From: Nitrosomonas sp.
GTDB taxonomy: Bacteria; Pseudomonadota; Gammaproteobacteria; Burkholderiales; Nitrosomonadaceae
Assembly: GCA_029881855.1 (NCBI GenBank)
Contig: JAOULU010000044.1
Span: forward strand, 1-9,538
DNA: 9,538 nt
Direction of reading: 5' to 3'
Below, piece after piece: positions 1 to 8,568 of the stretch. Numbering within the stretch: position 1 is the first letter of the stretch; each line of letters starts with the position of its first letter. The notes under the pieces are model-generated. The model was given only the letters and a program-made list of their open reading frames with translations. It was not told the origin of the DNA and searched no databases. Made by a program: the position numbers and the translations under genes.

Positions 1-1167
1 ACTTGGGTCAAGGCGCGCAAAGAAAATAAATTTTCAGATTTTGCGCCCGTGCTAAAACAGTTTCTCGCGTTAAAAAAAGAGTGGGCGCAGTGTGTGTTTC
101 CTGAAAAGAATGCCTACGATGCAAATATCGAACTGTTTGAGCGTGGCACGTCAATGGCAGAAATCACGCCTATTTTCGAGCGGCTAAAAACCGAATTAAT
201 ACCGTTCATACAATCTATTCAAGAAAAACAATACCAACCAGACACGTCTTTTTTACAGGGAAAATTTCCTATTGAAAAACAGGAAATACTGGGTCGTAAA
301 ATTAGTAAGGATATGGGTTTTGATTTTGATCAGGGCCGCATGGATGTTTCCGTCCATCCTTTCTGTGGCGGCAGCCACCCTACCGATGTACGCATTACCA
401 CACGCTACAAGGAAAGTGATTTTATTGAATCGCTGTATGCCGTAATTCATGAAACAGGGCATGGCTTATATGAACAGGGCCGTATGCCTGGTCATCAGGA
501 TTTACCTGTATCCGAGTCCCTGACGATGGGAATACACGAATCACAATCCTTATTTTGGGAGCGCATGATTGCACAAAGCAAACCCTTTTGTGTGCATTAT
601 TTCGAGACAATTCGCGCCACATTCCATGATAATTTGCACCGTGCTACAGTGGATTCCTTCTACCAAGCCATTAATACTTGCAAGCCTGATTTTATTCGCG
701 TTGAGGCGGATGAACTGACCTACCCGTTGCATGTCATTTTGCGTTATGAAATTGAGAAAGGTTTGTTTGACGACACCATAAATGTTGATGATTTGCCTGA
801 AGCCTGGAATACCTTGATGATGAAATATTTAGGTGTCAAACCACCAACTGATACGCTGGGCGTGCTACAAGACTCTCATTGGGGCAGCGGGGCATTTGGC
901 TATTTTCCTTCGTATACACTGGGTGCCATATACGCCTGCCAGTTCTATAGGACAATGTGCAACGAATTACCGGACACAGAAAAAAATATTGAAATTGGCA
1001 ACTTCGCGCCTATCAAACAATGGCTTAATGAGAAGATACACAGCCAGGGTAGGCTTTATACTCCTCAAGAATTAGTTTTAAACGTCACCAGTGAAACATT
1101 GAACCCAGATTATTTTATTGATTATCTAAAAAACAAATATAACGCTATTTATCAAACCAGAAACTAG
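1..1167 (+). CDS. M32 family metallocarboxypeptidase (carboxypeptidase Taq type), 5' end missing
   Basis: Cytoplasmic zinc carboxypeptidase that removes C-terminal residues from peptides. The reading frame is open from base 1 (it begins T-W-V-K-A-R-K-E-N), so the first possible start at 49 (GTG) is not the real one; the true start lies outside the window. 388 residues are present. M32 proteins are usually about 500 residues, so roughly 110 are missing. The zinc-binding HEXXH appears as HETGH (codons 448-462), and the third ligand Glu of the HES motif follows 30 residues after the first His (codon 538-540), the spacing known for the family. Other M32 hallmarks are RVEADELTYPLH near 700-730 and GYFPSYTLGAIYACQF near 898-945. 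The C-terminus is complete and ends at a TAG that overlaps the stop of the convergent neighbour. Family assignment is firm; the natural substrate is unknown. Confidence 0.95.
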   Translation, partial: TWVKARKENKFSDFAPVLKQFLALKKEWAQCVFPEKNAYDANIELFERGTSMAEITPIFERLKTELIPFIQSIQEKQYQPDTSFLQGKFPIEKQEILGRKISKDMGFDFDQGRMDVSVHPFCGGSHPTDVRITTRYKESDFIESLYAVIHETGHGLYEQGRMPGHQDLPVSESLTMGIHESQSLFWERMIAQSKPFCVHYFETIRATFHDNLHRATVDSFYQAINTCKPDFIRVEADELTYPLHVILRYEIEKGLFDDTINVDDLPEAWNTLMMKYLGVKPPTDTLGVLQDSHWGSGAFGYFPSYTLGAIYACQFYRTMCNELPDTEKNIEIGNFAPIKQWLNEKIHSQGRLYTPQELVLNVTSETLNPDYFIDYLKNKYNAIYQTRN

Positions 1168-1991
1168 ACCTGTTTACGCGCGTAAACATTTTCCATCCAT
1201 TTCCGCACACGGTTGGCATCACCAATTCGTGTGTTTTTTCCCCAGGAATTCAAAAGTACAATGACAACAGGTTTACCCGCGATATTGGCTTGCATAACCA
1301 GGCAGCGTCCTGCTTCATTTAGATAGCCTGTCTTGGAAACATCGATCTGCCAACTCTGACTACGCACCAGGCTGTTTGAATTGATATATTGCAATTTATT
1401 TTTTCTGTTTGCTGGTGAAACAATGTGTCTTGACGTTGTGGAAAACTCACGAATAACACCATAATCATTTGTTGCAGCAACCATTTTCGCAAGATCACGT
1501 GCGGTAGAAACATTGCCGCTACTTAATCCGGTTGGCTCGACAAAATAACTGTCAATCATTCCAAGTTCAAACGCTTTTTTGTTCATGGCGCGTACAAAAG
1601 CTTGAATACCACCAGGATAAGTGCGCCCCAAAGCTGCTGCCGCTCGGTTCTCAGAAGACATTAACGATATTCTTAATAACTCATGACGTGCATAGCTGGA
1701 ACCTACCGACAACCGAGAACGTGTGTTTTTTAATCGGTCTACATCTGCTGAAGTAATCACAATTTTATCGCCCATAGGCAATTGCGCATCAAGTATAACC
1801 ATAGCAGTCATTAATTTTGTGATAGACGCTATGGGTACGACACTATTAGCGTTCTTATCATAAATAACATTGTTGTCTTGCGTGTCTAACACCATAACCG
1901 CATGGGATCTTAGATTAGGAAGGTTTTGTTGCGCAAAAGAACTGTTGGCCCAAAAAAATATGACACAGAATAAAATAACCCCTTGCTTCAT
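1164..1991 (-). CDS. pbpG: D-alanyl-D-alanine endopeptidase, PBP7/PbpG-like (peptidase S11)
   Basis: Periplasmic low-molecular-weight penicillin-binding protein expected to cleave D-Ala-meso-DAP crosslinks in peptidoglycan during wall remodelling. The start is the ATG at 1991, preceded by GGAG (1998-2001) at six bases. An upstream in-frame TTG at 2003 overlaps that ribosome binding site and is unlikely. The 275-residue product begins with a signal peptide: MKQGVILFCVIFFWANSSFA, with likely cleavage after Ala20. All three serine DD-peptidase motifs are present: SITK (Ser56, Lys59), SEN (113-115) and KTG (220-222). Length and motif spacing fit PbpG (about 310 residues in E. coli) better than DacA-type carboxypeptidases of about 400 residues, because there is no C-terminal domain or amphipathic anchor. 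It appears to be a single-gene unit. Endopeptidase rather than carboxypeptidase activity is inferred from family resemblance. Confidence 0.9.
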   Translation of the reverse strand: MKQGVILFCVIFFWANSSFAQQNLPNLRSHAVMVLDTQDNNVIYDKNANSVVPIASITKLMTAMVILDAQLPMGDKIVITSADVDRLKNTRSRLSVGSSYARHELLRISLMSSENRAAAALGRTYPGGIQAFVRAMNKKAFELGMIDSYFVEPTGLSSGNVSTARDLAKMVAATNDYGVIREFSTTSRHIVSPANRKNKLQYINSNSLVRSQSWQIDVSKTGYLNEAGRCLVMQANIAGKPVVIVLLNSWGKNTRIGDANRVRKWMENVYARKQV

Positions 1992-2298
1992 TTTTTTCTC
2001 CAATTTGCAGAATCCGGCTTTATGATTTTAACCTGACTACCCATTCTAATCGGCATCACCAATACCCTCGGCGCTTGCCACAATCCACAGAAAGAACACC
2101 TGCGAGTTATAGCATTACTCTAACACCAGAAAAAAAAACACAAGCCATAAACAACATGCAAAAATTCCTTTTTCTATTTGTTTAAAAAGAAATTTTATTG
2201 CATTTTTGGCTTGAAAAATATTTCTATCAATTAACGGCAGACACAAGCATATCTATAGCAATAGGATATTACCGCCTTATTCGAAATTAATAATCAGA
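1992..2298. other. AT-rich intergenic gap between pbpG and the acyl-CoA synthetase gene
   Basis: About 300 bases with no credible gene. On the minus strand it holds the 3' untranslated region of the fatty-acid unit and the upstream region of pbpG. A weak minus-strand -10-like TAAAAT lies at 2025-2030, but no convincing -35 pairs with it. Just after the synthetase stop, the minus strand can form a small AU-rich hairpin (ATATC-CTAT, TGCT loop, ATAG-ATAT, about 2242-2262) with no adjacent T run. The imperfect AT palindrome at 2162-2197 is listed separately. Confidence 0.5.
2162..2197. repeat. Imperfect AT-rich inverted repeat
   Basis: The left arm AAAATTCCTTTTT (2162-2174) and right arm AAAAAGAAATTTT (2185-2197) pair over 13 positions with one mismatch, separated by a 10-base spacer. 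The stem is nearly all A-T, so it is not a classical GC-rich terminator. It sits downstream of the fadE/synthetase unit and upstream of pbpG on the minus strand. A weak terminator or a protein-binding or DNA-bending site are both possible. The symmetry is directly visible; any function is inference. Confidence 0.4.
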
Positions 2299-4107
2299 CT
2301 AATGCCCGTCATAAAGTCGCTCTATCTCGGTTTTATAATGCGCCATAATCACTGATCGCCGAAGCTTCAATGTAGGCGTTAGCATTTTATTTTCAACCGT
2401 CCATGGCTCGAGCGTCTGTGCAACCCGGCGTATTCTAGCATAACCTGGAAACTCACTCGTTTGAGTGGTGATTTTATCCAACAGTATTTCTTCGACTTGT
2501 TGTATTTGGTTCGGATTCGCTAAATTTATATCAAGACCATATAAAGCAGCGAATTTCCGCCAACAATCCGTATTCAAGACAGCCAGTACAGTCAAGTAAG
2601 GGCGCACCTCTCCAATCAACATCACTTGTTCAAATAGCGGATCACGTAAAATTGCAGCTTCCATATCACCTGGCGGCACTTTTTCACCGGTCGACAACAC
2701 AATAATTTCTTTCAATCGCCCGGTAATCGTTACGCGACCGTCTTTGTCAATGGATGCAACATCACCGGAATTCAACCAACCATCATCTGACAAAATAGCC
2801 TTTGTCGCCTGTGGGTTGTTCCAGTAACCCAACATGACATTAGGCCCTCTAATGAGCAATGCGTTATGTTCATCCAACTTAACTTCCACACCAGGAAGCG
2901 GTAATCCCACACTAGAGGGCACATTATCTTCCAGTCGATTGGCACACACAACAGGACTACTTTCTGTCATACCAAAACCTTGCAAAATGGGCAGTCCCAA
3001 ACCAATAAATACACGCGATATCTCAGCCGACAATGGCGCGCCTCCACTCATCGCTTGGCGTAATCGCCCACCCAGTTTATTCATTAGCTTACTGGCCACC
3101 AATTTATCCAGTAGCGGCCATAATAAATGATTCATCTGGCGCAAGCCACGCCCTTGCTGATATTCAAACCGACTATAACCGACATCAACTGCGAAATTAA
3201 ACAGCCATCTACTTAATGCAGGAGCTTCTGCCAGCTTTGCACGAATACCCGCATAAACCCGTTCATAAATACGTGGCACAGAAACAAGAATTGTCGGGCG
3301 AACAGTCAGCAAATCTTCCTGCAGCAAAGGAATTGAGCGTGCATAAGCGATCTTAGCACCACACATCATTGGAATATAATAACCAACCGTGCGCTCAAAT
3401 GTATGAGACAGCGGCAAAAATGACAGCAATAAATCTTGCGCTTTTACCGGTACAATTTCCAAACAACTGTACGCATTGGTTAAAATATTATGGTGACTAA
3501 GCATCACACCTTTTGGCTTACCTGTAGTGCCTGAGGTATAAATAATTGTAGCTAAACCATATGGGTCACTATTAACATGCTGCACTTCGCCTGCTTGTGA
3601 TGGCAGCCAGTTATTCAGCGAAATGAGAATATCTTTCTTCGTTTGGCGTGGGTTATTATTGCCAAATGTATCTACCATTACGATTCGTCGCAACCCTTCT
3701 ACCTGGCAACAAGCATCACTCACATCCTGCCAATCATCTGTTTTTTCTAATAGCAGTAATTTCACACCTGCATCAGACAACATATAGGCCACATTGTCGG
3801 CACGATCTTCCGTGTAAAATGGTACTACAATCAATCCTAACCCTAATGCAGCTTGCTCGAACATAACCCACTCAGGACAGTTTCTTAACATCACCGCTAC
3901 CCGGTCTCCAGACACAAGCGATTCTTTAATAAGTGCCGCTTGCCAACGTGCAATAAACTGGTTCATCTGCTCCCAAGTATAATCACACCACTTCTCACTG
4001 GATGGATCAAAATAACGATAGGCCCCACCCTTTGGTGAATGTTGTACGCGGATATTAAATAAACCATCCAGAGTTACCGCTTGTTCCACTGAGATTATAT
4101 CGGTCAT
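2299..4107 (-). CDS. Long-chain fatty-acid-CoA ligase (AMP-forming, COG1022/FadD15-like)
   Basis: Activates long-chain fatty acids with ATP and CoA to acyl-CoA plus AMP and PPi, feeding beta-oxidation or lipid synthesis at the inner face of the membrane. I take the start at the ATG at 4107, giving 602 residues beginning MTDIISVEQ. It lies one base after the fadE stop (TGA-A-ATG). The frame stays open up to 4179, but that stretch only overlaps the lysine-rich end of fadE. ANL-superfamily motifs occur in order: P-loop YTSGTTGKPKG (190-200), QGFGMTE (376-382), SGD (447-449), the hinge and A8 segment TGRLKEIIVLSTGEKVPP (462-479), and LTPTLKLRR near 576-584 carrying the probable catalytic Lys581. 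The LTPTLKLRR ending and overall length match the COG1022 long-chain group rather than short E. coli FadD-type ligases. It is very probably co-transcribed and translationally coupled with fadE, giving consecutive pathway steps. Chain-length preference cannot be read from the sequence. Confidence 0.93.
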   Translation of the reverse strand: MTDIISVEQAVTLDGLFNIRVQHSPKGGAYRYFDPSSEKWCDYTWEQMNQFIARWQAALIKESLVSGDRVAVMLRNCPEWVMFEQAALGLGLIVVPFYTEDRADNVAYMLSDAGVKLLLLEKTDDWQDVSDACCQVEGLRRIVMVDTFGNNNPRQTKKDILISLNNWLPSQAGEVQHVNSDPYGLATIIYTSGTTGKPKGVMLSHHNILTNAYSCLEIVPVKAQDLLLSFLPLSHTFERTVGYYIPMMCGAKIAYARSIPLLQEDLLTVRPTILVSVPRIYERVYAGIRAKLAEAPALSRWLFNFAVDVGYSRFEYQQGRGLRQMNHLLWPLLDKLVASKLMNKLGGRLRQAMSGGAPLSAEISRVFIGLGLPILQGFGMTESSPVVCANRLEDNVPSSVGLPLPGVEVKLDEHNALLIRGPNVMLGYWNNPQATKAILSDDGWLNSGDVASIDKDGRVTITGRLKEIIVLSTGEKVPPGDMEAAILRDPLFEQVMLIGEVRPYLTVLAVLNTDCWRKFAALYGLDINLANPNQIQQVEEILLDKITTQTSEFPGYARIRRVAQTLEPWTVENKMLTPTLKLRRSVIMAHYKTEIERLYDGH

Positions 4108-4108
4108 T

Positions 4109-7072
4109 TCACTTTTTCCGATTTGGAGCACCCTCTTTCTTCTTTTTCTTTTTATGCTCGTCTTTATCGACAAATGCATCAGAAGAGGCTATTTCCTCTA
4201 TTTTGCCTGGCTTGAACAAGTCTGATTCGGCAACTTTCTCCAGCGCATCCATCATCTTCTTCTCTTCATCCTTTTCTTGTTTATCAGAAGCATCTGAAGT
4301 TTTTACATCATTTGGCTGATCTGGCTCAGATAATTCTTGCTTGCCAGGTGCGTCTTGCACATCATCCTCAGTGCGCTCTAATGTGCTTTTTCTATCTTGA
4401 TCATCACTATCGCCACGATCACTCTCTTTAGAAGACACATCAGAAGATAATATTTCTTCCATTTGGTCTGATTTGGCTACTTCATCCAGCGTTGAGTGAT
4501 CATCAATCACCTTAATCTTTTCGGCCATTTCTTTTTCACCAAGACCCTCTAGAGAAACCACATCGTTTAATATACTCACTTCAGATACATCTAGATTGTC
4601 AGGCACGTCTTGCGACTCATCCTCAATACTTTTTGTAGCTTCCTCACCAGCAGGTTCTTCAATATCACTACTACCATTCTCCCTAGTAAATACATCAGAA
4701 GATGCTAATTCTGTCATCTTATCCACTTCAAGCGTACTCGGTTGAACAGCTTTTTCCGCTGAAACTGATTGCTCAGAACTAAAATCTGCCGGAAAATCGT
4801 CAACCTTGACCACCCGACTTCGCAACGTTTTCATTTTATTAAGCAGCTCTGCCTCGGCAGCAGTAATCGCACCTTTTTGCAATGCTTGTGTGATTTCATC
4901 ATCACCTATTTCGGTAATCTTTCCCGCTTTAACTGCACTGCGTAGTTTGGCCTCAACTGTAGTGCATTCAACGGCACACTTCATGGCTTGCTCTAAATCT
5001 GCCAGGGGTTCATCAGCACCTGTTGGCACATAAATACCTGCTGTCAATCGGTCACGTACTGCACCTGGTTCTAACATGAGTTTTGCCACCTCATGGCCCA
5101 ATGCATCAGATGGTGGGCTATAACGTCTACCCAGGGGGAAAACCAATCTTCTTATTATCCAAATTAATACAACGTTACCAGGAAGATTATCCAAAAACTC
5201 ATCAAAAGCTTGCTGCATCTGATAGATCGCATCCTGCATCGACCAATGTAATAATGGCAAATCCGATTCAGGGCGACCATCTTGTTCAAAGCGCTTTAGT
5301 GTTGCCGAACATAAATAAAGCATGCTTAGAATATCACCCAGTCTAGCCGACAATCGCTCCTTACGTTTGAGCGACCCACCTAATAACAATAATGCGATAT
5401 CAGCAACAAATGCAAAATTGGCAGAAAAGCGCGTTAGTTGTTGATAGTAAGCCACTGTTTCTGGAGAAATATTTTCTGGAACATTGTCCTTAAGATATTG
5501 CCCGAATAATCCATATGCCAAGCAATTCATAACATTGCGCATGTTATAAATAGCATGCCCAACCAGTGCCTCGTCAAATTCAGCAGATGCACGCTTTGTA
5601 TCATCATCATGCGCAGCATTCACTTCTTTTAATATATAGGGGTGACAACGCATCACCCCCTGGCCAAACACAATCATATTACGCGTCAGAATATTGGCAC
5701 CTTCTACGGTAATACTAACCGGGATATGTTGATATGAGCGCCCCAGATAATTTCTTGGACCAAGGCAAATACCCTTGCCGCCATGAATATCCATCGCGTC
5801 AATAACAGCCTGGCGTGCACGCTCAGTCAGATGATATTTAACTATGGCTGAAATCACCGATGGCTTTTCTCCCAGATCGACAGCACTCGCAGTCATGACA
5901 CGAGCTGCATCCATCATATAGGTATTACCACCAATACGTGCCAACGCTTCTTCAATACCTTCGAAATTGCCAATTGGTGTATTAAATTGCACACGCACTC
6001 TGCCATAAGCACCACTGGTCTGCGCTGCTAATTTAGCTGCGCCCACACTTGTTGCCGGTAATGATATCGAACGCCCTGCTGCCAGACTATTCATTAACAT
6101 GCGCCAACCATGGCCCACACCTTCTTGACCGCCGATAATCCATTCCATGGGTATAAAAACATCTCTACCAGAATTAGGGCCATTTTGGAAAGCTGCATCT
6201 AATGGAAAATGCCGACGCCCAATCTCAACGCCAGGCGTATTAGTTGGAACAAGCGCCAATGTAATACCGAGGTCCTCGTCACCACCTAATAATCGGTCAG
6301 GGTCATAAAGCTTAAACGCGAGCCCCAGGATGGTTGCCACCGGCCCTAACGTAATATAGCGTTTATCCCATGTAACACGCATACCCAACACATCCTGTTT
6401 GCCATCATATTCACCTCGACAAACAATACCAAAATCAGGGATAGAACCAGCGTCCGAACCGGCATCTGGTGAAGTCAACGCAAAACAAGGTACTTCCAAT
6501 CCTTTTGCCAAACGTGGTAAATAATGGTTTTTTTGTTCTTCGGTGCCATAGTGCAAAAGTAGCTCAGCCGGCCCTAATGAATTAGGAACCATGACAGTCA
6601 CAGCAGCTGTACCACTACGCGAACCAATTTTCATGACTACCTGAGAATGTGCCAATGCAGAGAAACCATACCCACCATACTTTTTAGGTATAATCAGACC
6701 GAAAAAACCATTGTCTTTAATAAATTGCCAAACTTTCGGTGGCAAGTCATGCAACTCATGCGTGATTTTCCATTCATCCAACATGTCGCATAGCTGCTCA
6801 ACAGGACCATTTAAAAAAGCTTCTTCTTCTACACTCAATTGTGGCTTCGGGTACGCCAGCAACTTGTTCCAATCGGGTTTACCACTAAATAAATCACCGT
6901 CCCACCATACTGTCCCAGCATCCAGTGCCTCTTGTTCTGTTTGCGAAATCTGCGGCAGCATTTTACGAAAGAGATTGAGAATCTGATTAGAAACAATCAT
7001 ACATCGCAAAGATGGCACATACAGGATGACGCCTATGACTGCAAACAATGATAAGAAAAGAAACAGGAGCAT
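4109..7072 (-). CDS. fadE: Acyl-CoA dehydrogenase FadE with unusual acidic repeat C-terminal extension
   Basis: FAD-dependent acyl-CoA dehydrogenase performing the first oxidation of fatty-acid beta-oxidation. The preferred start is the ATG at 7072 (987 residues), because GGGGA lies eight bases upstream and the protein then opens with a hydrophobic segment (MLLFLFLSLFAVIGVILYV) like other FadE proteins. An ATG at 7114 has no good binding site. From about residue 35 it follows E. coli FadE closely: KMLPQISQTEQEALDAGT, CFALTSPDAGSDAG (about 196-209), ITVEGANILTR (454-464; Glu457 is the likely catalytic base), GQGVMRCHPY, and the DUF1974-type region with LGGSLKRKERLSARLGDILS. E. coli FadE (814 residues) ends near the equivalent of VDDF (757-760). 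Here about 220 more residues follow: acidic, Ser/Asp/Glu-rich, internally repeated, ending in six lysines and NRKK. The N-terminus is about 30 residues shorter than in E. coli, leaving one membrane segment. First gene of a two-gene unit. Confidence 0.95.
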   Translation of the reverse strand: MLLFLFLSLFAVIGVILYVPSLRCMIVSNQILNLFRKMLPQISQTEQEALDAGTVWWDGDLFSGKPDWNKLLAYPKPQLSVEEEAFLNGPVEQLCDMLDEWKITHELHDLPPKVWQFIKDNGFFGLIIPKKYGGYGFSALAHSQVVMKIGSRSGTAAVTVMVPNSLGPAELLLHYGTEEQKNHYLPRLAKGLEVPCFALTSPDAGSDAGSIPDFGIVCRGEYDGKQDVLGMRVTWDKRYITLGPVATILGLAFKLYDPDRLLGGDEDLGITLALVPTNTPGVEIGRRHFPLDAAFQNGPNSGRDVFIPMEWIIGGQEGVGHGWRMLMNSLAAGRSISLPATSVGAAKLAAQTSGAYGRVRVQFNTPIGNFEGIEEALARIGGNTYMMDAARVMTASAVDLGEKPSVISAIVKYHLTERARQAVIDAMDIHGGKGICLGPRNYLGRSYQHIPVSITVEGANILTRNMIVFGQGVMRCHPYILKEVNAAHDDDTKRASAEFDEALVGHAIYNMRNVMNCLAYGLFGQYLKDNVPENISPETVAYYQQLTRFSANFAFVADIALLLLGGSLKRKERLSARLGDILSMLYLCSATLKRFEQDGRPESDLPLLHWSMQDAIYQMQQAFDEFLDNLPGNVVLIWIIRRLVFPLGRRYSPPSDALGHEVAKLMLEPGAVRDRLTAGIYVPTGADEPLADLEQAMKCAVECTTVEAKLRSAVKAGKITEIGDDEITQALQKGAITAAEAELLNKMKTLRSRVVKVDDFPADFSSEQSVSAEKAVQPSTLEVDKMTELASSDVFTRENGSSDIEEPAGEEATKSIEDESQDVPDNLDVSEVSILNDVVSLEGLGEKEMAEKIKVIDDHSTLDEVAKSDQMEEILSSDVSSKESDRGDSDDQDRKSTLERTEDDVQDAPGKQELSEPDQPNDVKTSDASDKQEKDEEKKMMDALEKVAESDLFKPGKIEEIASSDAFVDKDEHKKKKKKEGAPNRKK
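4112..4717 (-). repeat. Tandem ~85-87-codon repeats in the FadE C-terminal tail
   Basis: Three copies of a short core occur in phase: MTELASSDV (from 4717), MEEILSSDV (from 4462) and IEEIASSDA (from 4201), spaced 85 and 87 codons apart. The first two units also align further in: EDESQDVPDNLDVSE with ERTEDDVQDAPGKQELSE, then STLDEVAKSD with DALEKVAESD. The duplication is visible in the DNA: plus-strand CATCAGAAGA occurs at 4177, 4438 and 4693, and two 30-base blocks at 4341-4370 and 4596-4625 match at 24 of 30 positions by eye. The third unit is cut short by the lysine-rich end. The repeat is directly seen; structure and role are unknown. The composition predicts a largely disordered, strongly negative segment. 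Confidence 0.85.
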
Positions 7073-7216
7073 GATTAATTTCCCCGTAGATAAGTTAAGA
7101 CACACAAAATACATGTTAACCAGTGCAAGACATGGATCAGGCGTGTAAAATCCAGCTATTGCCTCAAGTAGCTTACAGTCCCAAATTTACATGATAATCA
7201 CACAAACCCCTACACT

Positions 7217-7228
7217 AACTTTAAAGTT
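7217..7228. promoter_or_regulatory. Perfect 12-bp palindrome AACTTTAAAGTT, possible operator
   Basis: An exact 12-base palindrome between fadE and dapE, about 145 bases upstream of the fadE start and 75 upstream of the dapE start. Its position in a divergent promoter region fits a dimeric regulator binding site. It is short and AT-rich enough to arise by chance, and no known regulator motif was recognised. Confidence 0.3.
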
Positions 7229-7235
7229 CTATTGA

Positions 7236-7259
7236 TACACTGTTGTGTAATGCATACAC
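7236..7259. promoter_or_regulatory. Three alternating half-sites TACAC / GTGTA / TACAC
   Basis: TACAC (7236-7240), GTGTA (7245-7249) and TACAC (7255-7259) form two overlapping inverted repeats sharing the central arm, with four- and five-base spacers. Centre-to-centre distances are about nine and ten bases, close to one helical turn, so the half-sites would face the same side of the DNA. A further TACAC lies at 7211-7215. The cluster covers the proposed dapE -35 region, where a repressor would act. The pattern is seen; regulatory function is inferred. Confidence 0.35.
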
Positions 7260-7270
7260 CTTTATATACT
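7243..7270 (+). promoter_or_regulatory. Candidate sigma-70 promoter for dapE
   Basis: TATACT (7265-7270) matches five of six bases of the -10 consensus. TTGTGT (7243-7248) matches only the TTG of the -35 box, at a 16-base spacing. Transcription would start near 7277, giving a leader of about 25 bases. A ribosome binding site AAGGAA (7289-7294) lies seven bases before the dapE ATG. A modest match judged by eye. Confidence 0.35.
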
Positions 7271-7277
7271 GGAATAA

Positions 7278-8435
<1,158 letters not shown>

Positions 8436-8568
8436 TTAGATAGCGGCATCCAATCTGATCCTTTAAAAAAACCTGGGAGATTCGAGACATCATTCCAGCG
8501 CAATAGTCTATCTCTATAGATTAAACAAACCCCTCAACAGATACAACTATAAGTGATCCCCCTGAAAT

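Noticed and set aside
1992..2003. TTG start for pbpG four codons upstream
   Set aside because: It would consume the GGAG ribosome binding site that is ideally spaced for the ATG at 1991, and it adds residues before a normal signal peptide.
4105..4179. Longer start for the acyl-CoA synthetase, adding 24 lysine/arginine-rich residues
   Set aside because: The extension is only the lysine-coding end of fadE read in another frame; the ATG at 4107 gives the expected start next to the fadE stop.
4109..4800. The FadE tail as a frameshift artefact or a separate fused gene
   Set aside because: The frame is uninterrupted from the conserved FadE core, the repeats keep a multiple-of-three period, and no internal start with a binding site or independent domain was seen.
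5083..5346. Open frame of 87 codons on the plus strand inside fadE
   Set aside because: It is antisense to the strongly conserved DUF1974-type part of FadE, with no family resemblance. The same reasoning removes the plus-strand frames at 2834-3130, 3648-3866, 4806-5033 and 6711-6986.
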